Shown: positions 1 to 8,585, numbered from the stretch's first letter. The stretch is DNA of 64,000 bases from UBA9647 sp963739335 (GCA_963739335.1 CAVUAC010000100.1:28097-92096), one strand, 5' to 3'. The notes: generated from the letters alone by a model not told the origin. Program-made: numbers and translations.

Positions 1-202
1 TGCGTACACCATTGGATCGTACAGGATTAATGCTAGGATCCAGATCGATCTCTGGTTTGCCGATGTGGAGAAACGACAATGGATGCCCCTTCACTTCCTC
101 GCGTGCTTCATCAGAACTTAGCACATCGTACGGTTTTGCCGCTACCTCGCCGGCAAACTCAGGTTTTGGGCGAAACGCTTTGAACGGTCGAACGGTTGCC
201 AT
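1..202 (-). CDS. DUF1015 family protein, N-terminal part
   Basis: Only the first 67 codons lie in the window; the gene runs off the left edge. The peptide starts MATVRPFKAFRP and continues with PYDVLSSDEAR and a SFLHIGKPEIDL stretch, the usual opening of DUF1015 proteins. The ATG is at 202, 18 bases after the serA stop on the same strand, so it is probably co-transcribed with serA. DUF1015 genes often sit beside serA and serC in this group, but their biochemical role is not established. The family call rests on a short N-terminal match. Confidence 0.8.
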   Translation of the reverse strand, partial: MATVRPFKAFRPKPEFAGEVAAKPYDVLSSDEAREEVKGHPLSFLHIGKPEIDLDPSINPVRSNGVR

Positions 203-220
203 ACGGGGTCTTGACCCTTG

Positions 221-1141
221 TCAGTGAAATGCTTCCGGATTGAACGCCTTCACAACCTTTTGGGCGATCTCGATGCCGACGCGCTCCTGTCCTTCAATCG
301 TCGAACCGCCGATGTGCGGCGACACGCTGACGCGTGGATGATTGATGAGTGCCTTCTGCGCATCTGTCGGTGGCTCGTTGACGAACACATCCAGGGCTGC
401 ACCAGCGACTTTGCCGCTCTCGAGTGCATCGAGCAATGCTGCTTCGTCGACCACACCGCCGCGTGCGCAGTTGATGAGGATGACACCCTTCTTCATCATT
501 TCAAATTCCTTCCTGCCGATGGCCGGACCACCTTTCTTGTCGGCGGGAATGTGCAGCGTGATGAAGTCTGATTCAGCCAGAAGCGTTTCGCGCGTCGTGA
601 TGCGCACGACGAAATCCATCATGTGGAACGGCGGATCGTACGCGCGAACGTTCATGCCCAGCCCAAGCGCACGGCGGGCTACTTCCTTGCCGATGTTGCC
701 GAAACCCAAGACGCCGAGCGTCTTGCCGTAGAGCTCGATCCCCTTCGAGTATTCCTTTTTGGGCCACTTGCCAGCCACCATATCCATCTTGCTCACGTGC
801 AGGAATCGGCTCAGGGCAAACATGTGCCCGATGGCAAGTTCCGCGACTGAGATGGCTGACGCGCCCGGGGTGTTGAGGATCAGGAGGTTCTTTGCATTCG
901 CAGCTGCCACGTCGATGTTGTCCAGACCGACGCCTCCGCGTGCAATGACCTTCAGGTTCTTGCCTGCTTCGATGACCTCTTTGGTGACCTTTGTTGCTGA
1001 ACGGACGATGATGCAGTCGTACTTCCCTATGCTGGCAAGCAGTTCTTCGGGAGTGTACTTGACCTGATCAACATCGTGCCCGGCGTCGAGCAATATCTTT
1101 GCTCCTTCGGGCGAGATACCGTCTGTGATAAGTACTTTCAT
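221..1141 (-). CDS. serA: D-3-phosphoglycerate dehydrogenase (short form)
   Basis: Oxidises 3-phosphoglycerate to 3-phosphohydroxypyruvate with NAD, the first step of serine biosynthesis. The NAD-binding Rossmann motif GFGNIG lies at residues 146-151. The catalytic Arg227 (in NCARGGV), Glu256 (in DVFVNEP) and His276 (in SPHIGGS) of the 2-hydroxyacid dehydrogenase family are all present. At 306 residues it lacks the C-terminal ACT domain, so serine feedback through that domain is not expected. An ATG four codons upstream (1153) is also open, but the GGAGG overlapping it is 5 bases from the ATG at 1141, which makes 1141 the better start. It faces away from serC, which makes the next enzyme. Confidence 0.95.
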   Translation of the reverse strand: MKVLITDGISPEGAKILLDAGHDVDQVKYTPEELLASIGKYDCIIVRSATKVTKEVIEAGKNLKVIARGGVGLDNIDVAAANAKNLLILNTPGASAISVAELAIGHMFALSRFLHVSKMDMVAGKWPKKEYSKGIELYGKTLGVLGFGNIGKEVARRALGLGMNVRAYDPPFHMMDFVVRITTRETLLAESDFITLHIPADKKGGPAIGRKEFEMMKKGVILINCARGGVVDEAALLDALESGKVAGAALDVFVNEPPTDAQKALINHPRVSVSPHIGGSTIEGQERVGIEIAQKVVKAFNPEAFH

Positions 1142-1470
1142 GCTGGCCTCCATGCTCAGAAGAAATTGTCATCGGCGGGGATGCACGTGGCGGTGATGAG
1201 GACTTCCTCCGATGGGAACCTTCGTCCGGCATCGCTCTGCATCCCATCGCTTTCTTGGGGGGAACGTAAGCAAATTTTCTTGAAGTGACAACTACAGAAA
1301 GTCCGACGTCTCAGACGATTTTTCTTCTAGTGGCAGTTTTGGCAAAATCATTAACCCCCGTTCGCTGCGGACGGTAGTGAGTGGGAATCACGGTTCTCTC
1401 TTTCAAAAAAAGTTGTATATTAGCGTCGTGCATTTCACTCTGCCCCACCAATTGACGAAGGAGACTTGCA
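1142..1470. promoter_or_regulatory. serA/serC divergent intergenic region
   Basis: This 329-base region separates divergently transcribed serA and serC and must hold promoters for both. A TATATT -10-like box at 1416-1421 precedes serC by about 50 bases, with no convincing -35 box. The same hexamer recurs as the -10 box of better promoters at 15630 and 39603. I see no riboswitch or clear operator. A run of A at 1406-1412 may make the region flexible. Confidence 0.4.
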
Positions 1471-2559
1471 ATGGCGAATCGAGCTCATAATTTCAATCCG
1501 GGTCCCGCTGTTCTTCCTGTCAAGGTGCTCGAAGAAACGCGGGATGCCGTAATGAATTTTGCTAATCTTGGTATGTCCATCCTCGAGGTTAGTCACCGTT
1601 CCAAGGATTTTGAAGCGATCATACAGGAAGCGGAGAAGAATGCTCTTGCCATCATGGGTTTGTCGGCTCAGGACTATGCGGTCATTTTCCTCGGCGGCGG
1701 TGCAAGCCTGCAGTTTGCGATGGTGCCGATGAATTTCCTCCACACGAAAGCCGACTACGTTGTCACCGGCGAGTGGGCGACGAAAGCGGCAAAGGAGGCC
1801 AAGATGCTTGGCTTCGTAAACGAAGCCGCCAGCTCAAAAGACAAGAACTTCAACTATCTTCCGAAGAGCTACAACTTTTCACATGACGCAGACTACGTAC
1901 ACATCACAACGAACAATACGATCTACGGCACCGAGTGGAAGTCTATCCCGAATGTCGGTAACGTGCCGTTGATCTCGGACATGTCATCTGATATCTTCGG
2001 CATCAAGCGCGAGTGGAGCCGCTTCAGCCTGATCTATGCGGGAGCGCAGAAGAATCTCGGTCCTGCCGGGGTCACGATGATCGTCATCAAGCGCGCCTAT
2101 CTTGAAGCGAAAGCCAAACAGCAGTTGCCGACGATGTTGAAGTACAAAACGCACGTTGAAGGGGTATCGCTGCACAATACGCCTCCCGTGTTCGCCATCT
2201 ATGTTCTCGGCAGAACGCTCAAATGGATCATGAGCGAAGGTGGACTTGAAACCATCGAAGCGCGCAACCGGAAGAAGGCTCAGATGGTCTATGATGCCAT
2301 TGACGTGCATCCGGAATTCTACAAAGGGACCGTCACAGACCGAGCTGACCGCTCAATCATGAACCTGACATGGAATTTGCCGACTCCTGAACTGGAGGAC
2401 AAGTTTGTCGCTGAGGCGAAGAAGAAGGGGATGGTCGGTTTGAAGGGTCATCGCTCGGTGGGTGGAATCCGATCATCGCAGTACAACGCCTGTCCGGTCG
2501 AGTCTGTGGAAACGCTCGTGAAGTTCTTGGAGGAATTCTACACAGCGAACAAGCAGTAG
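1471..2559 (+). CDS. serC: Phosphoserine aminotransferase
   Basis: PLP-dependent transfer of the glutamate amino group to 3-phosphohydroxypyruvate, the second step of serine synthesis. It is 362 residues, a normal length. Recognisable are the N-terminal FNPGPAVLP, the HRSKDFEAI segment, the GGGASLQF phosphate-binding loop and the PLP lysine K194 in GAQKNLGPAGV. The C-terminal GLKGHRSVGGIRSS substrate-phosphate segment is also typical. The start has a GGAG 8 bases upstream. It is monocistronic, ending at two consecutive hairpins. Confidence 0.97.
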   Translation: MANRAHNFNPGPAVLPVKVLEETRDAVMNFANLGMSILEVSHRSKDFEAIIQEAEKNALAIMGLSAQDYAVIFLGGGASLQFAMVPMNFLHTKADYVVTGEWATKAAKEAKMLGFVNEAASSKDKNFNYLPKSYNFSHDADYVHITTNNTIYGTEWKSIPNVGNVPLISDMSSDIFGIKREWSRFSLIYAGAQKNLGPAGVTMIVIKRAYLEAKAKQQLPTMLKYKTHVEGVSLHNTPPVFAIYVLGRTLKWIMSEGGLETIEARNRKKAQMVYDAIDVHPEFYKGTVTDRADRSIMNLTWNLPTPELEDKFVAEAKKKGMVGLKGHRSVGGIRSSQYNACPVESVETLVKFLEEFYTANKQ

Positions 2560-2567
2560 CTCGGTTA

Positions 2568-2611
2568 AAGGTCACCTTCAACAGGGTTCAGTCTAAGACG
2601 AAGGTGGCCTT
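2568..2611. terminator. Inverted repeat after serC
   Basis: AAGGTCACCTTC (2568-2579) pairs with GAAGGTGGCCTT (2600-2611) with one mismatch, nine bases after the serC stop. There is no long T run, so it may stabilise the mRNA end or help the stronger terminator just downstream. Confidence 0.5.
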
Positions 2612-2624
2612 CTTCATGGAACGC

Positions 2625-2662
2625 AAAACCCCTTCTTGCGCCGAGTACCTTGAAGGGGTTTT
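2625..2662. terminator. Bidirectional terminator
   Basis: AAAACCCCTTC (2625-2635) and GAAGGGGTTTT (2652-2662) form a perfect 11-bp stem with A and T runs on the outer sides, so it can act on both strands. It lies between serC (plus) and the convergent minus-strand gene ending at 2953. Confidence 0.8.
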
Positions 2663-2952
2663 CTATTTTTGCTGCAAAGAACCGCCACGTGCTAGTGGCC
2701 GTGATCGGAGCCATCCATAGATTCGGCCCCCGGGAGCTTTCTCGCAAGCTTGTGAGGAGAGTGAATGAGGATGGGAAGGCACTGCGGACACATCCACGTG
2801 TTGCTGCCAATGAATTGGAGAGTGAGGAGCGGAACCGTCTGCTCCGTTCGTCCGTAATTGAGACATGGTCGAGGTTCCTGTGGCATAGGTAAGTCCCCTC
2901 GGATCTTTCTTCACGCTTTGTGAAACCACTTTTTGAAGAGAGCAATTCTCTG
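2663..2952. other. Intergenic, no supported gene
   Basis: Both strands have open stretches of 60-90 codons here, but none has a ribosome binding site, a family resemblance or a plausible start. Together with the terminators upstream this gives almost 400 bases without a gene. Confidence 0.5.
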
Positions 2953-4611
2953 CTATGCTTCAACCGGAGACGGCACATTGATTTCCAAGAGCTCATGCTC
3001 AAGCTCCATGAGCTGTGCCCGCATCTTTTCCCTGTAGCACTCTGTTTCTTCCACCAGTTTCGGGATAAGGGATTTATAGTATTCAATCCCTTGCTGCAGG
3101 TTCGCAATGTAAGTCCCAAAGCGGGCTTGCTCTCTCAGCGTAATAGTGTCGAGCCGCTTCTGGATCTCCTGCTTCAGGTGATCGATATTCAAACGTAGTT
3201 CGTTGATGAACATGTTCGGCCGATCTCCGACTGTAAGGAGTTGAAGGCGGCCATAGATATGTCCAACCATCTCTTCGAGGGAAGCGATCTTGGAAAAGTA
3301 TGCGAGGTTCGGACCCGGGCATACTGCGACAGCATGAGTGGAAGACCCGTTCATGCCGCTGTTGATCGCAGCGGAAGCGGCAAGATCCTCGCAAAGACAG
3401 GATTTCTCGTAGACCCTGTCGAGCTTTCGCCTCAGTTCTTCCTCGGGCAAGTTCAGACTCCGCAACTGCCTGATCTTCAACCGCTGATATTGCGATGATG
3501 CTGTGCAGATGGGCTCTTTCGTGAATTCCGTATTGTTCGACAGAAACTTCTTCGTGCAAGGGCTGCCCGGTTTCCCAATGTTCACGCGCCTTCGGATCTG
3601 CTGTTCGCTCGTTGTATCACGGAGATTGTTGAAAGGTATTCCCAAGGGCGACGCGTCGCTGATGTAGAAGTCTTCCTCGTGCGCTGCGGAGAGCTGCCGC
3701 CTTGTCGCATCGTCGACGTTGGTTGCTTCCGGCACGAGAAGGAACGGAGATCCCCAACCCGTTCCGTCGACGTGATAGAATTCGCGTAGAAACGCGTCCT
3801 CGCTGGCCGTGCCAATGCCGCCCTGGACGGTTATTCGGATGCTTAGCGGGGCGCCTGGTGCCACAACGCCCCTCTCGTGCAACGCGGCGCAATACAGCTG
3901 ATGCAATTCGTCGATGAGTGCTCCTTTGCTCGATTTGAAACTCTCCAGGATCGGGCCGAGCAGATTACCATCGGACGCGAAGAGATGGCCCCCGCAGTTT
4001 AATCCGGACTCGATCCTGTACTCTGATACCCAGATCCCCTTTTTCGCCAGGATTTTTCCCTGGATGTACGCTGACCGGTAGTCGCTGACTTTGAGTGTGA
4101 CCTTCTTCCGCAGCTTTCCGTTACCATCAGGAAGGAACTCGGGAAACGCGGCCATGTAGCTGAAAAGGCGGGCATTCAAACCTGCAGACAGAACCACCGA
4201 TGAGTTCAGGTCGCTTTTTGCGAATCCCCGAAGTGACGACAGCGCGTCGGAGAACTCAGGTGCGGGCTGTTGTCCTTTCTTGCCGGGTGGGAGACGATCC
4301 AGCTTGGTCATGATATTCACATCGATATTGCCGGCCACTATATTCTTTCGCAATTCCTCCTGAAGGCTTTGCCGCGTGGAAGGGTCATTCGCCTGCTTCA
4401 TGCGGTGATACAGCGCCTTCAGCGGTGAGTGGTCGGCCAGCATCTCGAAGTACCTGACGATTTCGCTCCCCTTCTCAAAGGCAGAGGCTTTGAGGGAGGC
4501 TATCTGCTCTTGGACGATCTGTTGCACGAGATTGAGGTAGGCCGTGATCCTCCGTGCGCGATAGTCGTGCTCTTTAGACGTGATAGGGGCATAGGGGACT
4601 CCGCGAAGCAA
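2953..4611 (-). CDS. Conserved cysteine-containing protein of unknown function, main part
   Basis: Carries 552 codons of a protein I cannot assign to a function. It has a glycine-rich VQGGIGTASEDAFL segment, a VDGTGWGSPFLLVPEATN block, conserved-looking cysteines (GSPCTKK, PICTAS, SCLCEDL, VCPGPN) and a charged C-terminal helix that may form a coiled coil. The pattern suggests a cytosolic enzyme, possibly with a TIM-barrel region near the N-terminus, but that is a guess. The reading frame opens at a TTG with no ribosome site, directly where the upstream frame (4640-4766) leaves off, so this is the 3' part of one gene split by a one-base frameshift near 4610-4635. Confidence 0.6.
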   Translation of the reverse strand: MLRGVPYAPITSKEHDYRARRITAYLNLVQQIVQEQIASLKASAFEKGSEIVRYFEMLADHSPLKALYHRMKQANDPSTRQSLQEELRKNIVAGNIDVNIMTKLDRLPPGKKGQQPAPEFSDALSSLRGFAKSDLNSSVVLSAGLNARLFSYMAAFPEFLPDGNGKLRKKVTLKVSDYRSAYIQGKILAKKGIWVSEYRIESGLNCGGHLFASDGNLLGPILESFKSSKGALIDELHQLYCAALHERGVVAPGAPLSIRITVQGGIGTASEDAFLREFYHVDGTGWGSPFLLVPEATNVDDATRRQLSAAHEEDFYISDASPLGIPFNNLRDTTSEQQIRRRVNIGKPGSPCTKKFLSNNTEFTKEPICTASSQYQRLKIRQLRSLNLPEEELRRKLDRVYEKSCLCEDLAASAAINSGMNGSSTHAVAVCPGPNLAYFSKIASLEEMVGHIYGRLQLLTVGDRPNMFINELRLNIDHLKQEIQKRLDTITLREQARFGTYIANLQQGIEYYKSLIPKLVEETECYREKMRAQLMELEHELLEINVPSPVEA

Positions 4612-4766
4612 TGAGGTACCTGCTTCCGCATCTGCTCAATCAATACGTCATCGACGATGGAGATCACAGACGAGATGCCGAATCGCGCAACTCTGATCGG
4701 CGTGTCTATGGAGAATGCCAGTCCCAAAACGGGGATGTGAAAGGTGTGGATTCTTCTATCTTCCAT
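4612..4766 (-). CDS. N-terminal part of the frameshifted conserved protein
   Basis: The peptide starts MEDRRIHTFHIPVLGLAFSI and runs through TPIRVARFGISSVISIVDD to EQMRK, then the frame goes out of register near 4620. It continues as LLRGVPYAPITSKEHDYRARR in the neighbouring frame. The two pieces read as one continuous protein of about 600 residues. In the frame used downstream, a TGA lies just upstream of the junction, so the downstream piece cannot be an independent gene with a normal start. Either a one-base sequencing error or a real inactivating indel explains it. Confidence 0.55.
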
Positions 4767-5340
4767 GCAAAACTCTTCCCTGTAACAATGATTGGCTCGA
4801 CGGTGGTCGCGGCCGTTTCGACCTGACGCATTTCAAATCGGAACTGCGATCATGAGATCAGCAAAGCGGAGACGCTGTTCCAGAAAACGGCGGAGACAAC
4901 AGTGATGAAGACAAAGAACAACTCTGGCGAGGTAGGCAAGCACAACAACATCCAGAGGATACAACGTTGGAGCTGGGCGTTTCGCGCGTCCGGCTCGGCT
5001 ACGAGCTCCGCAATAGACACGGAGACTCTATCCATGTAAGATACGAAATACCTATAGTCTTCGCAAATAATCCGAAGGGAGGGTAGTGTCCGTTTTTGAA
5101 TCTAGCTCAACCACACCACCGCCGTTTTTATTGGCAAATCCTCAAAGTTGAAAGTTACTATTGCATACGGCTCGTGTTCGCGCGTGAACATTTTCATGTC
5201 ATTCTCGTAGCGGGGCAGGTGAGACCGAGCCAAAAAGCAAGGCAACTGCGCAATGCTTTGGGTACCCTTGCAGACCACTCCCGGCAAAGCCGACCACCTG
5301 CCCGACTATTATTAAAAATGCGCTATCACGAAGAATTAAC
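4767..5340. other. Intergenic, no supported gene
   Basis: About 570 bases between the divergent genes at 4766 and 5399. A 61-codon minus-strand frame (4850-5035) ends in a hydrophobic stretch but has no ribosome binding site and no recognisable family, so it is not called. The last 20 bases lead into the promoter at 5341. Confidence 0.45.
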
Positions 5341-5371
5341 TTGACATTGATGGAAATGAGTAGTATATACT
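5341..5371 (+). promoter_or_regulatory. Sigma-70-like promoter of the HARE-HTH gene
   Basis: A perfect -35 box TTGACA (5341-5346) is followed after 17 bases by TATATA (5364-5369); TATACT at 5366-5371 with a 19-base spacer is the alternative -10. It lies 25-30 bases before the ribosome site AAGGAG at 5384. Confidence 0.75.
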
Positions 5372-5398
5372 AGTAGTATCAACAAGGAGTATATGCCT

Positions 5399-5827
5399 AT
5401 GACACCCTCAATCAACCTTGAAAAAGAGTACCGTAGACTTTCTGCCAAGCTCATAGAGCTTGACAAGAAAGAGCAAAAAATCATCAAGGAAAAGCACGCA
5501 ATACTCGCGAAGATGAACACGTTCAGGGAGGTCGCTAAGTTGACGCGTACCGAGCTACCGTTAGGGATTCCGGCAACACCAACTGAATTAGAACTATTCT
5601 TCTCCCTTAACGAGAACACCCGCTTAGGCGATGCAATCGAAACCCTTCTTGTTTTCAAGGGACCCTTGTCCCGAAAGGAAATCATTGCAATCCTGCGAGA
5701 ATACCGTGTGCCCATTTCTACAAAAGCCCCAGAACAGGTTCTAGCCAACGCAATTATGCGCGACAAAGAGAATCGCTTTATGGTCTTGGATGATAGGCGA
5801 ATTGCTCTGCGGGCAGGAAAGAAATAA
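5399..5827 (+). CDS. Coiled-coil plus HARE-HTH-like winged-helix protein
   Basis: A 142-residue protein in two parts. Residues 5-50 are highly charged and helical (EKEYRRLSAKLIELDKKEQK), probably a coiled coil. Residues 75-140 resemble a HARE-HTH/winged-helix domain: LGDAIETLLVFKGPLSRKEI, then a helix, then APEQVLANAIMRDKENRF and a short beta end. Such domains bind DNA or chromatin-like substrates in restriction and transcription proteins, so a DNA-binding role is likely but unproven. Two in-frame ATGs exist: 5393 is only 3 bases from AAGGAG, while 5399 is 9 bases away, so 5399 is preferred. It sits upstream of an IS1-like transposase on the same strand and may be accessory DNA. Confidence 0.65.
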   Translation: MTPSINLEKEYRRLSAKLIELDKKEQKIIKEKHAILAKMNTFREVAKLTRTELPLGIPATPTELELFFSLNENTRLGDAIETLLVFKGPLSRKEIIAILREYRVPISTKAPEQVLANAIMRDKENRFMVLDDRRIALRAGKK

Positions 5828-6091
5828 GGAGAGAAAAACCTTGAGGCAGGCGGGAATGGTTGAGCGAAATCTAAGCTACCAGTGCGCAACACTGGAAATG
5901 CAGAGAGATAAGACTGCGAGGTCGAGGACTCTGCACTTAGTACCGTCTGCCCCTTTTGATTCTTAATAAATAACGAGCCTGCGAGCGTATCAGCACCCGC
6001 AAGCTCTGAGTAATCATCGCCCCGCTTGAACGAGACGACAATCGCAAATCGAATATCGTTCATTGCGGGCACAAAGTCAAGGAGTCCTGCA

Positions 6092-6934
6092 ATGAACACA
6101 TTAAGCCTATCTAAAAAGCTTCTCATCTTATCTTCCCTCGTTGAGGGCAATTCCATCCGCAGTATTGAACGTCTTTCGGGTGTCCACCGCGATACGATCA
6201 TGCGCCTGCTTCTCTTTGCTGGAACTAAAGCCCAAGAAATACTCGACCGTGAACTTGTCGGTATCAAGTCCCGATTCATTCAGGTTGACGAAATATGGAC
6301 TTTCGTAGCCAAGAAACAAGGCAATCTCTCCTATGGCGAAAGAGAAAACTTTGACATTGGCGATCAATACGTTTTCGTTGCTATTGATTCTGAAACCAAA
6401 CTCATACCAGCATACACCGTTGGAAAGCGTTCATCTACCCTTGCAATTGCCCTAATGAGAGAACTTCAGTACCGCATTTCTACTCGATTCCAGCTTTCAA
6501 CGGATTCGTTCAAACCCTACCTTGACGTTGTGGACGATGTCTTTGGCATTGACATTGACTATGGCCAAGTTCACAAGCACTATACCGAGGATATGAAAGG
6601 CGAAAAGCGTTACAGCCCTCCGTGTATAGTTACAGTGGAGAAAAAACCCCTCATCGGATACCCTGATTTTAGGCGCATTTCCACAAGTCACGTTGAGCGT
6701 CAAAATTTGACAATGAGAATGCAAATGCGCAGGTTTACAAGGCTAACCAACGCTTTCTCCAAGAAACTGGAGAATCTTAAAGCTGCATTGGCCTTGCATT
6801 TCTTTCACTACAACTTTATGCGCATACACAAGACCTTGCGAGTCACCCCCGCAATGCAAGCCGGCATTTCAAGGAACATTTGGACTTGGGAACAACTTCT
6901 AGGCATCGAAATCCAAGAACGAAAAGCAGCCTAA
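6092..6934 (+). CDS. IS1-like DDE transposase
   Basis: A 280-residue transposase of the IS1-like family often annotated as IS1 family transposase. An HTH (SIRSIERLSGVHRDTIMRLL, 21-40) is followed by the catalytic block. VDEIW holds Asp66, TDSFKPYL holds Asp138, and STSHVERQNLTMRM holds Glu202. The MRRFTRLTNAFSKKL and YNFMRIHKTLR segments are characteristic. The frame is open back to 6026, but AAGGAG lies 7 bases before the ATG at 6092 and matches the family's usual start. I could not find terminal inverted repeats or a target duplication, so the element ends are unknown. The gene looks intact. Confidence 0.88.
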   Translation: MNTLSLSKKLLILSSLVEGNSIRSIERLSGVHRDTIMRLLLFAGTKAQEILDRELVGIKSRFIQVDEIWTFVAKKQGNLSYGERENFDIGDQYVFVAIDSETKLIPAYTVGKRSSTLAIALMRELQYRISTRFQLSTDSFKPYLDVVDDVFGIDIDYGQVHKHYTEDMKGEKRYSPPCIVTVEKKPLIGYPDFRRISTSHVERQNLTMRMQMRRFTRLTNAFSKKLENLKAALALHFFHYNFMRIHKTLRVTPAMQAGISRNIWTWEQLLGIEIQERKAA

Positions 6935-7254
6935 ACCGATATTTGGAAGTACCTGTTTTAACGCGTACATTTAGATTGACGAATTTGGTGGCGACCCTTG
7001 GTACGCCACCACAGAAACCCGCCGAAGAACAATCACTGATGAAAGTCAGTGAATTCGGACGCGGTATGCGATGCCGAACACATCGCACTGTCGGTTTGTT
7101 CGACCGGCTGAATGGCAGATACTTGTGGAACACCTCACTCCTACAATGGAGTCGAGTCCACAACGACTCTGTCGAACTTGGGAGGGTTGTGATATCCAAC
7201 AATCCCAAACTGGTACCCAGGACGCCAGGATAAACAAGCCATTCCGCTAACGGT
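6935..7254. other. Intergenic after the transposase
   Basis: A plus-strand frame is open across about 7040-7233 and overlaps the transposase end in another frame, but it shows no family resemblance and no ribosome binding site. It may be decayed coding DNA or part of the mobile element. Confidence 0.35.
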
Positions 7255-7268
7255 TTGGACCGGTCCAA
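7255..7268. promoter_or_regulatory. 14-bp perfect palindrome upstream of the 31-residue peptide
   Basis: TTGGACCGGTCCAA is a perfect palindrome 22 bases before the ATG of the small membrane peptide. Its place just before the ribosome site suggests an operator or an mRNA hairpin; no regulator is identified. Confidence 0.45.
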
Positions 7269-7290
7269 GCTTTTTCCGCGGAGCAATCCA

Positions 7291-7386
7291 ATGAAAAAGT
7301 TTGTGATTACAACTGTAGAGGTCAAGGTCAACGTCGCTTTCATTATTTATGCATTGGCGTTTCTCCTGGCCATCCTACTACGTTAG
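7291..7386 (+). CDS. 31-residue single-pass membrane peptide
   Basis: A small open frame with all the signs of a real gene: GGAG 7 bases before the ATG, 31 codons, and a strong intrinsic terminator 5 bases after the TAG. The peptide has a short polar head (MKKFVITTVEVKVN) and a hydrophobic helix (VAFIIYALAFLLAILL) ending in Arg, so it should insert once in the inner membrane. No family is recognised. It could be a small membrane regulator, a type I toxin or a structural peptide; nothing in the sequence decides. The palindrome at 7255 may control it. Confidence 0.6.
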   Translation: MKKFVITTVEVKVNVAFIIYALAFLLAILLR

Positions 7387-7391
7387 ATATG

Positions 7392-7414
7392 GGGCGGCGC
7401 GAGCCGCCCTTTTT
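7392..7414 (+). terminator. Intrinsic terminator of the small membrane peptide gene
   Basis: GGGCGGC (7392-7398), loop GCGA, GCCGCCC (7403-7409), then TTTTT: a textbook rho-independent terminator on the plus strand, directly after the small gene. Confidence 0.9.
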
Positions 7415-7504
7415 GTTTCCACGAATCCGCTATTTCAAAGAACGAAAAAGTAACTTAGGACACTACCGAAGGGAGCAAAGCACATTTTCATCGACTACAC
7501 AAGA

Positions 7505-7744
7505 TTGCCGTTCTATTTGAACCTTCTGCCAGCAGACTTTGTAGGTCTTCGAAAACACGGACTGATTCATCCTGAGGCACCGGTCAAAGTCCCGAGGATC
7601 AGAGTGAATTACCCATTGCTTGCTCAAGAATACCAACAGAAACTTGAGAGCAAGGAGTTCGTGACAAGAGCTGAGTTAGCAAGGTCACTAGGCGTCAGCC
7701 GCGCCTGGATCAGCAAGGTGATGCGGTGTTTGCCGAAGTCCTAG
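7505..7744 (+). CDS. Small helix-turn-helix protein
   Basis: A 79-codon frame opening at TTG. Its C-terminal half holds a clear helix-turn-helix (RAELARSLGVSRAWISKVM, about residues 55-73), of the type seen in small regulators and in recombinase-associated proteins. The start is uncertain: there is no well-placed ribosome site (a GGGAG lies about 25 bases upstream). It may be the truncated remnant of a larger gene. It lies between the small membrane peptide and the TetR-efflux operon in a patch with mobile-element features. Confidence 0.45.
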   Translation: MPFYLNLLPADFVGLRKHGLIHPEAPVKVPRIRVNYPLLAQEYQQKLESKEFVTRAELARSLGVSRAWISKVMRCLPKS

Positions 7745-8003
7745 GGAGGGAATGCGATGGCATCTTGGAGAAGGGAAAAGCTCTAAGGAGTTCTGGCAAC
7801 AACACGGAGAATCCTCAAAGCGCGAGGATTTCCTAGTTGAGACATTGGCCTCAACTATCTGAGGTAATGGCAACAGAATTGGTGAGAGCAAGTTACCAAA
7901 GTCTCCCGAATGGGGGCATGTTTCTGGTGATCCACGTCACACGAGGTTTGACATTGAAACAAACTTTCTGGAGCATTAGACCAGAAAACGATTTGGGTCG
8001 AAC
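7745..8003. other. Leader region of the TetR/RND operon
   Basis: Contains an inverted repeat AGTTGAG/CTCAACT near 7837-7860 and a TTGACA at 7948-7953 without a convincing -10 box at the right distance. The tetR promoter and the operator for autoregulation are expected here, but none is certain. Confidence 0.35.
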
Positions 8004-8585
8004 ATGCCACAGGTTTCCAAAGATGATGCGGTTAGAGATGCAATCCTCCAGGCGGCAGAGCGCGTCTTCCAGAAGTGGGGACTGAACAAGACGACCATGG
8101 AGGACATCGCGCATGAAGCGGGCAAAGGTAAAAGCACCCTTTACTACTATTTCACAAGCAAAGAGGAGATCTTCGATGCCGTCGTCATGATCTTCTTGGG
8201 AAGGGTCATCACGAATGCGATGGCTGCCACGCAGCCTTGCGGATCAGCCAAAGAGAAGATCAAAAAGTACATTGCTACACTTTTGATCGATCTGAAAAGC
8301 TACTCCAGTGTGTATTCCATCGTGCGCAACGAGATAAAGCGAAACCATAGCTTCATCGAGAGAATTCGGGATCAGTTCGACCCCAGAGAAGAAGAGTTCA
8401 TTCGCGGCATCTTGCAGAATGGCCTTCGCTCAGGCGAGCTCACCTTCTTTGACGAGAACGGGCTGAGCGCTGCCGTGAAGGCCATAATCGGCATTACCCA
8501 TGCTTTGGAAATCTATCTCCTGGTTGAAAACGATGATCTTGCACAAATCGACATCGCTGCGAAGCTGATTACCGAGGGGCTCTAG
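8004..8585 (+). CDS. TetR/AcrR family regulator of the efflux operon
   Basis: A 193-residue transcriptional repressor. The N-terminal HTH spans residues 10-55 with the family pattern ILQAAERVFQKWGLNKTTME, DIAHEAGKGKSTLYYYF and SKEEIFDAVV. The rest is the helical ligand-binding domain. It is the first gene of a cluster with a membrane fusion protein, an RND pump and a TolC-like channel, all in the same direction, so it most likely represses that operon and is relieved by a pump substrate. No ribosome site of note precedes the ATG. Confidence 0.92.
   Translation: MPQVSKDDAVRDAILQAAERVFQKWGLNKTTMEDIAHEAGKGKSTLYYYFTSKEEIFDAVVMIFLGRVITNAMAATQPCGSAKEKIKKYIATLLIDLKSYSSVYSIVRNEIKRNHSFIERIRDQFDPREEEFIRGILQNGLRSGELTFFDENGLSAAVKAIIGITHALEIYLLVENDDLAQIDIAAKLITEGL

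Noticed and set aside
4850..5035. A 61-residue minus-strand membrane peptide
   Set aside because: No ribosome site, no terminator and no recognisable family, unlike the supported small gene at 7291.
5326..6279. A 317-codon minus-strand open frame
   Set aside because: It runs antisense through the HARE-HTH-like gene and the transposase start; no motif or start signal supports it.
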